From assembly GCF_024213195.1 (NCBI RefSeq), contig NZ_JANAVF010000025.1:50112-114111 (forward strand): a stretch of 64,000 bases of DNA. Reading direction: 5' to 3'. Positions 49,608 through 61,208 of this stretch are shown piece by piece. The stretch comes from Streptomyces sp. TBY4 (GTDB taxonomy: Bacteria; Actinomycetota; Actinomycetes; Streptomycetales; Streptomycetaceae). The translations under genes and the position numbers were made by a program. Position 1 is the first letter of the stretch, and the number at the start of each line of letters is the position of its first letter. The notes under the pieces are model-generated. The model had not been told where the DNA came from and did not search any database. It worked only from the letters and a program-made list of their open reading frames with translations.

Positions 49608-51719
49608 TCAGTCCGGCCGGACCGTGCCGTCCGACAGCCCGTCGTACAGCCCCTGTACGAGCTGCTCCCCGAGCCGGGCGGCCAGCCGCAGGGCGTCCTC
49701 GAACTCGGCCAGCGCCCGGAACCGCGCCCCGTAGACCTCCTGCTCGGTCCGCGGCAGCCGGGGCAGTTCGAGGCGGCGCACGTCGAGCCGGGTCGTGGTC
49801 GAGGCGTGGCTGCTGGCGCGGCGGTTGTTGGCGGTGGCCCGCAGGAACCCGGCCAGGAACCAGGGGTCCAGCGCGGCCGTGTCGGGCCGCAGCAGCTGCA
49901 GGCCCCGGCCGAGCGCCGCCCCGGCGGTGGCCGCGTCGACCACGCGGGCCACGCCGGCGCCTCCCGTCAGGGGGACGACCACGTCACCGGGTGCGGTGAG
50001 CAGCGGCTGCTCCAGGGCGTCGGCCAGGGTGCCGGAGGGTCCGGTGCCGGCGCTCACGTCGTACTCGGTCAGGACGGGGGCCCCGCCCGCGCCGCTGCCG
50101 GTGCCCGTGTACAGGAGCAGGGCTCCGGCGCGGGCGAGTTCGCCGACGGTGGTCAGCGGCAGCCGGGCGGGCGTACCGGCGGGCCGGTCCTTCGCGTCGG
50201 CGGGCGGGGCGGGCGGGGTGAGCCGGGCCGCGCGGGTCAGCGTCGAGTCCAGCCGGTCCCGTACGGCGGTCAGCTCGGCCACGCCGCCGCCCGCGGCGGG
50301 CGGCGGCAGGTGGCGGGCCGGGGTCAGGTCCACATCGTCGTCGAGCAGGTCCACGACGGGCACCACGCGGCGCACGCCCGGGACGTCCGGTGCCGTGCCG
50401 CCGCGCTCGTACGCCGTCCAGGCCTCCTCCACCGCGCTGTGGACGGCGGCCCACCCGGCCCGCCCCGACCCCGGTCCGGGCCCGTCGGCGAGTGCGGCGG
50501 TGTCCACGAGGAGCAGCCCGGAGGGGGGCGCCGCCTGCGGGGCGGGCCTGCGCAGCACCCACAGGTGCAGCGGGATCCCGTACGGCGGGGCGGCGCCGGC
50601 CGGGAGGGCGACGACGGCCCGCAGCGCGCCCCGGCGCAGCAGGTCGGCCCGGATGCGGCGGCCGGAGCGGCGGGCGGCGGCGGCGGGCGGCATGAGCAGG
50701 ACGGCGGTGCCGCCGTCGCGCAGGTGGGCCAGGGCGTGCTGGACCCAGGCGAGTTCGGATTCCGCGCGGGCCGGCAGCCCGTACTCCCAGCGCGGGTCGT
50801 AGGCGAGCTCCTCGTGGCCCCAGTTGCGTTCGTTGAACGGCGGGTGGCAGAGCACGGCGTCGACCGCTTCGGCGGCGGGGCGCGCGAAGGCGTCGGCGCG
50901 CAGGCTGTCGGCGGCGGCCGCGCGGACGGGGGCGTCCGACTGCAGGGCGAGCCGCAGCGCGGCGAGTGCGGCGAGCTCGGGCGAACTGTCCTGCGCGTAG
51001 CGGGCGGTGGCTCCGGAGACGGCCCGCAGCAGGGTGCCGGTGCCGCAGGCGGGGTCCAGGACGGTCCGGACGGCCGGCCCGGCGAGGGCGGCCATGAGGG
51101 TGGCGAGCCCGTCCGGGGTGAGCGTGTACTGGCGGGGGTTGGCCTCCAGGTGGCGGCCGAGCAGGAACTCGAAGGCCCCCCGGGTGCCGAGCTCGGCGGC
51201 GAGCTCGGCGGCGGCCCGCAGGAAGGGCACCGCGGCCGGCCGCAGGGGCTCGGCGGCGCCGAGCGGGTGGGCGGGCCCGAACCGCAGGGTGAGCACCCGG
51301 TCGAGGGCGGGCACCAGCAGGGCGGCCATCCGCTCGTCGGAGACGGCCGAGGCCTCCAGCCACTCCATGGGCCGGTCGCGTACGAGGAGCAGCGCGCTCC
51401 CGGCTTTGACGAGCGCGGCCACGGAGCCGCCGGGGTGGGAGGCCACGTACTGCCAGACGCGCTCGCGCAGCGGCACTTCGGCGAGTTTCCCCTGGGCCCG
51501 GAGCCAGTCGGTCACCGCGGCCAGCGCGAAGGACGGGCTGGTCTCGGTGCCGCCGACGGGGCGGGGGAAGTCGGCATGGCGGCGGCGCCAGTTGCTCACG
51601 GCGGCGCGGCCGACTCCCGCCAGGCGGGCGATCTCGGCGGCGGTGACTTCGGGGGCTGCGGCGGCTTCGGGGGCGGCAGGGACGGCTGGGGCCTCGGTGG
51701 GGGGCTTCTGCTCCGGCAT
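49608..51719 (-). CDS. Orphan type I-like N6-adenine methyltransferase: HTH + HsdM + HsdS-type domain, variant motif IV
   Basis: 703 aa from ATG 51719 (ATG 51731 also possible; neither has a clear ribosome site). Residues ~20-75: helix-turn-helix (VTAAEIARLAGVGRAAVSNWRRRHADFP). Residues ~180-420: HsdM-like methylase with SAM motif DPACGTGTLL (~221). The catalytic N-P-P-F is replaced by C-HPPFN (His at residue 292, codon 50844-50846), while the flanking ERNWGHEELAYDPRWEYG is intact. The C-terminal ~200 residues resemble a target-recognition domain of HsdS (ALDPWFLAGFLRATANNRR, RRLELPRLPRTEQEVYG). No restriction subunit nearby. It may have lost methylation and act as a DNA-binding regulator, or methylate with an altered site. 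Confidence 0.82.
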   Translation of the reverse strand: MPEQKPPTEAPAVPAAPEAAAAPEVTAAEIARLAGVGRAAVSNWRRRHADFPRPVGGTETSPSFALAAVTDWLRAQGKLAEVPLRERVWQYVASHPGGSVAALVKAGSALLLVRDRPMEWLEASAVSDERMAALLVPALDRVLTLRFGPAHPLGAAEPLRPAAVPFLRAAAELAAELGTRGAFEFLLGRHLEANPRQYTLTPDGLATLMAALAGPAVRTVLDPACGTGTLLRAVSGATARYAQDSSPELAALAALRLALQSDAPVRAAAADSLRADAFARPAAEAVDAVLCHPPFNERNWGHEELAYDPRWEYGLPARAESELAWVQHALAHLRDGGTAVLLMPPAAAARRSGRRIRADLLRRGALRAVVALPAGAAPPYGIPLHLWVLRRPAPQAAPPSGLLLVDTAALADGPGPGSGRAGWAAVHSAVEEAWTAYERGGTAPDVPGVRRVVPVVDLLDDDVDLTPARHLPPPAAGGGVAELTAVRDRLDSTLTRAARLTPPAPPADAKDRPAGTPARLPLTTVGELARAGALLLYTGTGSGAGGAPVLTEYDVSAGTGPSGTLADALEQPLLTAPGDVVVPLTGGAGVARVVDAATAGAALGRGLQLLRPDTAALDPWFLAGFLRATANNRRASSHASTTTRLDVRRLELPRLPRTEQEVYGARFRALAEFEDALRLAARLGEQLVQGLYDGLSDGTVRPD

Positions 51720-51791
51720 GTGCGCGAGCATACAGCTGCAAAGGCGAGAGACCCCTTCACAGTGTGAATTTAACAATCTCTCAGAAACACG

Positions 51792-51820
51792 TTGACTCGG
51801 TTCACAGGCTCTGCTGTGAT
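51792..51820 (+). promoter_or_regulatory. Promoter of lipoprotein gene
   Basis: TTGACT (51792-51797), 17-bp spacer, TGTGAT (51815-51820), a good vegetative-type promoter about 44 bp before the lipoprotein ATG. The AGGAG ribosome site is at 51851-51855. Confidence 0.6.
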
Positions 51821-51863
51821 GATCGCACCGAACAGGACGTCAGATCAGGCAGGAGCCACCCAC

Positions 51864-52550
51864 ATGTCCCACACCACCCGCACCACCCGCACCAAGGCCC
51901 TGGCGGGCCTCGGCACGGCCATCGCCCTCGTCACCCTCAGCGCGTGCAGCGGCGCCGACAGCACCGCCGACAAGGGTTCCGACGCGGCCGCCTCGAAGCC
52001 GGCGCAGGCGAGCAGCGCCCCGGCCCCCGACGCGGGCAAGGCGAAGTCCTCCATCAAGGGCAGCGGCACCTTCCAGGTCGGCTCCGACGTGCAGCCGGGC
52101 CTCTACCGCTCGACGGGCAACACGGCCGACGGCAACTGCTACTGGGAGCGCCTCAAGGACGACAAGGACGAGCCCGAGTCGCTCCTCGACAACGACAACG
52201 TCGTGGGCTCCTCGTACGTGGCCATCGCCGCCACCGACAAGATCTTCAAGACCGACAGCTGCAAGGGCTGGGAGCTCGTCGACCCGAAGGCCACCGGCAC
52301 CCCGAAGGCCGAGATCTCCGGCAAGGGCGGCGTGCTCAAGGTCGGCCTCGACGTCGCCCCGGGCACCTACAAGTCGGCCGGCTCCACCGAGGACGGCTCC
52401 GGCTGCTACTGGGAGCGGGCCAAGGACGCGTCCGGCACCGTCGACTCGATCATCGCCAACGAGAACCCCGAGGGTCAGACCGTCGTGACGATCGCCGCCG
52501 GGGACGCCTTCTTCAAGACGGTCGACTGCCAGGACTGGAAGAAGTCCTGA
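51864..52550 (+). CDS. Lipoprotein with duplicated ~70-residue domain
   Basis: 228 aa. Lipobox TLSAC (residues ~24-28), then a low-complexity Ser/Ala/Pro linker. Two homologous domains follow: ~68-140 (GTFQVGSDVQPGLYRSTGN, CYWERL, ...CKGWELV) and ~157-228 (GVLKVGLDVAPGTYKSAGS, CYWERA, ...CQDWKKS). Each holds two Cys, likely one disulfide per domain. The motif V-xx-G-x-YxSxG...CYWER is common in secreted actinobacterial proteins of unknown role. Anchored outside the membrane by lipid. It diverges from the methyltransferase gene. Confidence 0.85.
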   Translation: MSHTTRTTRTKALAGLGTAIALVTLSACSGADSTADKGSDAAASKPAQASSAPAPDAGKAKSSIKGSGTFQVGSDVQPGLYRSTGNTADGNCYWERLKDDKDEPESLLDNDNVVGSSYVAIAATDKIFKTDSCKGWELVDPKATGTPKAEISGKGGVLKVGLDVAPGTYKSAGSTEDGSGCYWERAKDASGTVDSIIANENPEGQTVVTIAAGDAFFKTVDCQDWKKS

Positions 52551-52671
52551 TCAAGGCCTGATCAGGGCCTGCTCCAGACGGCCCGGTCAAGGCGTGATCG
52601 AGGCCTGGTGCAGGCCTGAGGAGGGGGTCCGGCCCAGGAGGGCCGGTCCAGGGGGTGGATCCAGGGGGTGG
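52551..52671. other. Intergenic with short imperfect repeats
   Basis: Between two convergent genes. Several copies of (TCA/GGT)AGGCCTGATC-like and CCAGGGGGTGGATCC-like units occur, probably serving as hairpins for termination. No ORF. Confidence 0.45.
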
Positions 52672-53388
52672 TCAGCGCAGCCGCTCCGGCGGGCGGGTGG
52701 AATTGCCCCCGGTCGGCAGGCGCTCCCCCGGGCACCCGGTCAGCACGCGCTTCATCGCGTCGCGCTCGCCGGCCGTGACCCACAGACCGTACTTCTTCTT
52801 GACCGCGATCTGGGCCGCGACGTAGTGGCAGCGGTACCCGCGGTCGGGCGGGAGCCAGGTGGCCGCGTCGCCGTCCCCCTTCTTGCGGTTGGCCGCGGCG
52901 TCGACCGCGAGCAGGTTCAGCGGATCATTGGCGAAGGCGATCCGCTTGCCCTTGTCCCAACTCCCGGCCCCCTTCTGCCAGGCGTCGGAGAGGGCCACGA
53001 TGTGGTCGATGTCCACTCCGGTGCGGCCCCGCTCGTGCGTGATGCGGGCACCGGTGTAGGGGTCCCTCTCCAGCACCCCGGTCAGCACCTTGCAGCCGTC
53101 CTTGAAGGTGGTCCGCGCCAGGTCCCGCTTGAGGATGTCCTCGCGGGTCCCGCAGCCGCTGCCGTCCGTATCGAGCCAGCCCTTGCCGAACTGCTCGCGC
53201 GCGTACCCCGTCTTCGGCGCCCGCCCCTTGACCGTGAGACCGTCCACCGAGGTCAGGGCCACCGGCCCGTTGGCCTGGCCGGAAACGTTCGCACCCGCAC
53301 CGCCGCCGGGCTCCGGGGGCACCGTACAGCCGGGGACGGCGACGGCCGCGGAGAGCAGGAGGACGGGAAACAGCAGGCGGGGACGCAT
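52672..53388 (-). CDS. Secreted lipoprotein HNH nuclease (DUF1524/GmrSD-C-like)
   Basis: 238 aa. Signal peptide with lipobox VPGC (~residues 18-21). The nuclease domain at ~55-225 has GCGTREDILKRDL, the metal/catalytic stretch GVDIDHIVALSDAW, and NDPLNLLAVDAAANRKKGDGDAATWLPP with the downstream Asn/Lys of the HNH core. Such extracytoplasmic HNH proteins are frequent in actinobacteria and probably degrade external DNA or RNA. The signal peptide argues against a restriction role despite the link to GmrSD. Standing alone, with a divergent small protein gene ~110 bp upstream. Confidence 0.88.
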   Translation of the reverse strand: MRPRLLFPVLLLSAAVAVPGCTVPPEPGGGAGANVSGQANGPVALTSVDGLTVKGRAPKTGYAREQFGKGWLDTDGSGCGTREDILKRDLARTTFKDGCKVLTGVLERDPYTGARITHERGRTGVDIDHIVALSDAWQKGAGSWDKGKRIAFANDPLNLLAVDAAANRKKGDGDAATWLPPDRGYRCHYVAAQIAVKKKYGLWVTAGERDAMKRVLTGCPGERLPTGGNSTRPPERLR

Positions 53389-53499
53389 AGGACAAGATCA
53401 TAAACTCCCTGCCCTATCGGGACGTTCCGACCCTCCAGCGAGCGAATCACCACAAACGCGCGTAGCGTCGCAGACGGGATTACGGAAGGAGCCCGAGTC

Positions 53500-53673
53500 A
53501 TGGGGATCTTTGACAGGTTCAAGGACCAGGCCAAGACCAAGGCCAAGGACATCTCCGACAACGTCGAGGCCGAGGCCAACGAGAAGACCGGCGGCAAGTA
53601 CTCCGAGCAGATCGACAAGGCCCAGCAGCAGATGGAAGACAAGCTCGGCATCGACGACGACCCGATGAAGTAG
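53500..53673 (+). CDS. Rv0909-family small antitoxin-like protein
   Basis: 57 aa: MGIFDRFKDQAKTKAKDIS at the start, then DNVEAEANEKTGGKYSEQIDKAQQQM and EDKLGIDDDPMK. The family (MT0933/Rv0909-like) is annotated as antitoxin in mycobacteria, but no toxin-like gene is next to it here, so a general stress or DNA-associated role is as likely. ATG at 53500 has GGAAGGAG eight bases upstream. Amphipathic, highly charged, no signal. Confidence 0.85.
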   Translation: MGIFDRFKDQAKTKAKDISDNVEAEANEKTGGKYSEQIDKAQQQMEDKLGIDDDPMK

Positions 53674-53692
53674 CCCCACCAGCGCGAACGCC

Positions 53693-53737
53693 GACGGCCG
53701 CGGCCGGGGACCGGGAAGGTCCCCCACCGCGGCCGTC
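53693..53737. terminator. Two-part hairpin terminator
   Basis: Outer stem GACGGCCGCGG/CCGCGGCCGTC (11 bp) and inner stem GGGGACC/GGTCCCC (7 bp) between the convergent small protein and mfd genes. Confidence 0.8.
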
Positions 53738-53763
53738 GCTGCGTCCGGCCGGCCGGTACGCGC

Positions 53764-57306
<3,543 letters not shown>

Positions 57307-57517
57307 GAAGGCGGCTTTCCGTCCGGTGAGGTGCGGCGAGTTCCCGCGGGGCGGCAACGCGAAGGACCCGACACGTCGAACGGGCCGGGGGTTCCCACCC
57401 TACGACGCGGCTGCGACACCTGCGCGTGGGATTCGGGTCGTGGGAACGGCCCCGGCCCCGCCCCACCCGAACGGGTGCGGCGGGGCCGGAGCGCTCCCCC
57501 GTACGACCGGCCGGCGG

Positions 57518-60091
57518 CTACTCGCTGGCGATCGCGTTCAGGACGTTCATCCGGCCCGCCCGGAAGGCCGGGACCAGGGCGGCCAGCAGGCCGACCAGGG
57601 CGGAACCGGCGAACACGCCGAGGATGGTGGGCCACGGGATCTCGAGGATCTTCATGCCCTCCAGTGCGAGGAGCTGGTGGGCGGTGGCGCCCCAGCCCAT
57701 GCCGAGGCCCAGGCCCAGCAGGGCGCCGAAGAGGGCGATGACCACCGACTCCAGGCGGATCATGCGGCGCAGCTGGCGGCGGGAGAGGCCGATGGCGCGC
57801 ATCAGGCCTATCTCGCGGGTCCGCTCGACCACCGAGAGGGCCAGGGTGTTCACCACGCCCAGGACCGCGACGATGATCGCGAGGGCGAGGAGGGCGTAGA
57901 CCACGTTCAGGAGCTGGCCGACCTGGTCCTTCAGCGCCTGCTTGTAGTCCGTCTGGTTGAGCACCTGGTACTGCGGGTACTCGGCCAGCGCCGACTTGAC
58001 CGCCGCGTAGGCGGCGTCGTCCTGGCCGTCCTTCGCGGTGGCCAGCACCATGAAGGGCCGGGGCATCTTGTCGGCCGGCAGGTTGGCCTCGGCGACGGCG
58101 GTGCTGACGTACTTCATGCCCTTGTCGAGGTTGCCCTCGTCGCTGGTGATCGCCGCGACCTTCAGCTTGGCGGTCTTGCCGCCGGTGAAGGCGACCGTCA
58201 GCTCGTCACCCAGCTTCACCCCGTGCTTGGTGGCGTACTCGGAGCCCACCGACATCGAGCCCGGCTTGTACGCGTCCGCGTGCTGGCCCGCGGTCGTCTT
58301 GCGGCGGACGTCCTTGGCGTAGGTGGGGTCCTGGACCCCGAGGCCGTCGGTCTCGGTGGTGCCGTCCGGGGCGGTGATCTTGGCGTCGACCTCCCGGTAG
58401 GCGGTGACGTGCGCCAGGCCCTGGGTCCCGCGCAGCACCTCCTCGGCCTGCGGTACGACCGGCTGGCCCGTCATGGACTGGACGATGTAGTCCGCACCGA
58501 CCGACTTGTCGAGCTCGTCGGTGGCCGAGGCCACCATCGAGGAGCCGACCACCGACAGGCAGGCGACCAGCGCCAGGCCGATCATCAGCGCGGCGGCGGT
58601 GGCACCGGTACGGCGCGGGTTGCGCAGCGCGTTGCGCTCGGCGAGGCGGCCTATGGAGCCGAAGGGCCGCAGCACCGGGGCCGACAGGGCCCGGACCACG
58701 ACGCCCGCGAGGAGCGGGCCGATCACGATGAAGCCGATGAGGGTGAACAGGACGCCCAGCCCCAGCCACTGCGCCCCGGTGCCGGCGGCGTCGGCGGTGC
58801 CGGCGAGGTACAGGCCCGCGGCGCCGATGCCGGTGAGGCCCAGGCCCAGGGCGGCGCGGATCCGGCCGGCCTTCTTGTCGCCCGGGGTGCCGGACTCGCG
58901 CAGGGCGGCCATCGGCGAGACCTTGCCGGCCCGGCGGGCCGGTACGAAGGCGGAGACGACGGTGACGACGACGCCGAGCACGATGCCGATGACCGGGGTG
59001 GTCCAGGCGATGGTGAGGTCGTCGGTGGACAGGCTCATGCCGAGCATGCTCATGAGCTCCATCAGCCCGACGGCCAGGCCGACACCGGCGGCGACGCCGA
59101 GGAGCGAGCCGACCACACCGAGCAGCAGTGCCTCGATGACCACCGACTTCAGGACCTGGCCGCTGTCGGCGCCGATGGCCCGCATCAGGCCGATCTCGCG
59201 GGTGCGCTGGGCGACCAGCATCGAGAAGGTGTTGAAGATCAGGAAGATCCCGACGAGGAAGGCGATCCCGGCGAAGCCGAGCATCACCCACTTCATGATG
59301 CCGAGGAAGTCCATGTTCTTGCGGTTGGCGTCCGCGGCTTCCTTCGCGGTCTGCAGCTTGTAGACATCGGCGCCCACGACCGTGGCGACGTTCTGCTTGA
59401 GCTGCGCGTCGCTCACCCCGTCCTTGGCCACGACGTTCACGTGGGTGAAGGCGTCCGGGGCTCCGAGCAGCTTCTGCTGCGAGGTGGCGGTGTCGAAGTA
59501 GACGACGGTCGCGCCCGGGTTGGTCACGGTGAAGGCGGCGATGCCGGTGATCTTGGAGCGGATGTCGCCGGTGACGGTGATGGTGCGGATGTCGTCACCC
59601 AGTTTGAGGTGGTGCTTCTTCGCCGTGTCGCTGTCGATCATCACGTCGGTGGGGCCGCGCGGGGCCTGCCCCTCGATGATCTTCATCGACCTCAGTTCGT
59701 TCTCGGTCCAGTTGCCCGCGAAGGTCGGGGCTCCCGTGGACGAGCCGAGGTTCTCGTTCTTGGAGTTGACGACGGTGACCGCCATCGAGGCGACGCCGCC
59801 CTCGGCGGACTTCACGCCCTCGGCCTTCGTCACCTGCCCGACGACCGAGGCGGGCAGCGCCTGCGGCTTGCCGGTGTCGGGGGTCTCCCCGCTGTTCTCG
59901 GCCTCCTTCGGGGTGACCGTGACATTGGCGTTGGTGACCGCGAACAGCTTGTCGAAGGTCGTGTTCATGGTGTCCGTGAACACCAGCGTCCCGCAGACGA
60001 AGGCGACGGAGAGGAGCACCGCCACGGCGGAGAGCGCCATCCGCCCCTTGTGCGCGAGGAAGTTCCGCCGCGCGGTCTTCATGACGGTCAT
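57518..60091 (-). CDS. ABC transporter permease (FtsX/MacB-like, duplicated)
   Basis: 857 aa. Same two-module layout as the permease at 27034-29586: first helix (HKGRMALSAVAVLLSVAFVCGTLVF), extracytoplasmic domain, FtsX core 1 (~265-400, GIFLIFNTFSMLVAQRTREIGLMRAIGA), linker helices, second extracytoplasmic domain, and core 2 ending PAFRAGRMNVLNAIASE. It pairs with the ATPase immediately upstream by a 4-bp ATGA overlap (60088-60091). Substrate unknown; likely export or envelope remodelling. Divergence from the first permease is greatest in the extracytoplasmic domains, so their substrates may differ. Confidence 0.93.
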   Translation of the reverse strand: MTVMKTARRNFLAHKGRMALSAVAVLLSVAFVCGTLVFTDTMNTTFDKLFAVTNANVTVTPKEAENSGETPDTGKPQALPASVVGQVTKAEGVKSAEGGVASMAVTVVNSKNENLGSSTGAPTFAGNWTENELRSMKIIEGQAPRGPTDVMIDSDTAKKHHLKLGDDIRTITVTGDIRSKITGIAAFTVTNPGATVVYFDTATSQQKLLGAPDAFTHVNVVAKDGVSDAQLKQNVATVVGADVYKLQTAKEAADANRKNMDFLGIMKWVMLGFAGIAFLVGIFLIFNTFSMLVAQRTREIGLMRAIGADSGQVLKSVVIEALLLGVVGSLLGVAAGVGLAVGLMELMSMLGMSLSTDDLTIAWTTPVIGIVLGVVVTVVSAFVPARRAGKVSPMAALRESGTPGDKKAGRIRAALGLGLTGIGAAGLYLAGTADAAGTGAQWLGLGVLFTLIGFIVIGPLLAGVVVRALSAPVLRPFGSIGRLAERNALRNPRRTGATAAALMIGLALVACLSVVGSSMVASATDELDKSVGADYIVQSMTGQPVVPQAEEVLRGTQGLAHVTAYREVDAKITAPDGTTETDGLGVQDPTYAKDVRRKTTAGQHADAYKPGSMSVGSEYATKHGVKLGDELTVAFTGGKTAKLKVAAITSDEGNLDKGMKYVSTAVAEANLPADKMPRPFMVLATAKDGQDDAAYAAVKSALAEYPQYQVLNQTDYKQALKDQVGQLLNVVYALLALAIIVAVLGVVNTLALSVVERTREIGLMRAIGLSRRQLRRMIRLESVVIALFGALLGLGLGMGWGATAHQLLALEGMKILEIPWPTILGVFAGSALVGLLAALVPAFRAGRMNVLNAIASE

Positions 60092-60876
60092 GACGTCCGC
60101 CCACGGGCGTCGAAGTCCTTCATGCGGTCCAGGACCTGGTCGGCGGTGGGCGTGTACATCTCGTCCACGATCCGGCCGTCCGCGAGGAAGATGACGCGGT
60201 CCGCGTAGGAGGCGGCGACCGGGTCGTGGGTGACCATGACGATGGTCTGGCCCAGCTCGTTCACCGAACGGCGCAGGAAGCCCAGGACCTCCGCGCCGGC
60301 CCGGGAGTCGAGGTTTCCGGTGGGCTCGTCACCGAAGATGATCTGCGGCCGGGAGGCCAGGGCGCGGGCCACCGCCACGCGCTGCTGCTGCCCGCCGGAG
60401 AGCTCGGTCGGACGGTGCTTGAGGCGGCCCGCCAGACCCACGGTCTCCACGACCCGGTTCAGCCACTCCGCGTCGGCCTTGCGGCCGGCGATGTCCATGG
60501 GGAGCGTGATGTTCTCCAGGGCGTTGAGCGTCGGCAGCAGGTTGAAGGCCTGGAAGATGAAGCCGATCCGGTCGCGGCGCAGCTGCGTGAGCTTCTTGTC
60601 CTTCAGCCCGGTGATCTCGGTGTCGTCCAGGAAGATCTGGCCGCTCGTGACCGTGTCCAGACCGGCCAGGCAGTGCATCAGCGTGGACTTCCCGGAGCCC
60701 GAGGGCCCCATGATCGCGGTGAACTGGCCGCGGTGGATGTCCACGTCCACCGCGTCGAGCGCGACGACCCGCGTCTCGCCCGAGCCGTAGGCCTTGACGA
60801 CCTTCCGCGCCCGCGCCGCGACGGCCTCATGCCCTCCAGTACCCCCGTGCCTGGTTTCGGTCATAGCCGTTGTCAC
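60088..60876 (-). CDS. ABC transporter ATP-binding protein (MacB/LolD type)
   Basis: 262 aa from GTG at 60876, chosen because GAGGGG lies seven bases upstream; an ATG four codons in is the alternative. Walker A GPSGSGKST, FQAFNLLPTLNALEN, LSGGQQQRVAVARALA, IIFGDEPTGNLDSRAG, VMVTHDPV. Nearly identical in the core to the ATPase at 26206-26979. Drives the overlapping permease gene. The 330-bp upstream region holds palindromic CTAG-containing motifs that could be its operator. Confidence 0.95.
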   Translation of the reverse strand: MTTAMTETRHGGTGGHEAVAARARKVVKAYGSGETRVVALDAVDVDIHRGQFTAIMGPSGSGKSTLMHCLAGLDTVTSGQIFLDDTEITGLKDKKLTQLRRDRIGFIFQAFNLLPTLNALENITLPMDIAGRKADAEWLNRVVETVGLAGRLKHRPTELSGGQQQRVAVARALASRPQIIFGDEPTGNLDSRAGAEVLGFLRRSVNELGQTIVMVTHDPVAASYADRVIFLADGRIVDEMYTPTADQVLDRMKDFDARGRTS

Positions 60877-61208
60877 GGTGTTTCCCCTCGTTCTGATGCA
60901 GATGCGTACGGTCGTCGGTTCGTGCATTCGAAGTCTGCTGGGAGGGGTGCCGCGGCGCGCTGGTGCCAATCGCCGTATCCATAGGGGTGCTAGCCCTACC
61001 CCCCGGACTCCCGCCCTGTAGAGACCAGTTAAGAACCCCCGCGCGCTTTCCTCCTCCTCCCCTGGGACGAAGCACCCCTGGACCCTTGTGAGGACCAACC
61101 CCTAGGGGATCTCGCCCGTTGGGACGAGGAGCCCTGGGGGGATACCACCCCGTCATGCCGCAGTGAGAAGGTGTCCGCGCAGGTACGCACGGGGGAAGGG
61201 GTTGTTTC
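60877..61208. promoter_or_regulatory. Divergent regulatory region with CTAG palindromes
   Basis: Gap between the divergent ABC exporter and MFS pump. It contains CCCCTAGGGG (61099-61108), an exact 10-bp palindrome, and AGGGGTGCTAGCCCTACCCC (60982-61001), a near palindrome around GCTAGC. CTAG is rare in GC-rich bacterial DNA, so two symmetrical CTAG-centred sites here suggest protein binding and possibly joint control of the two exporters. No ORF. Confidence 0.45.

Noticed and set aside
47332..51719. Kinase plus methylase as a Pgl/BREX-type phage defence locus
   Set aside because: No PglZ phosphatase, no large ATPase, and each gene has its own conserved housekeeping-like context.
52672..53388. 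HNH/GmrSD-like protein as a restriction enzyme
   Set aside because: A clear lipoprotein signal places it outside the cytoplasm.
53500..53673. Toxin-antitoxin module
   Set aside because: No toxin-like partner gene on either side; the flanking genes are a secreted nuclease and mfd.
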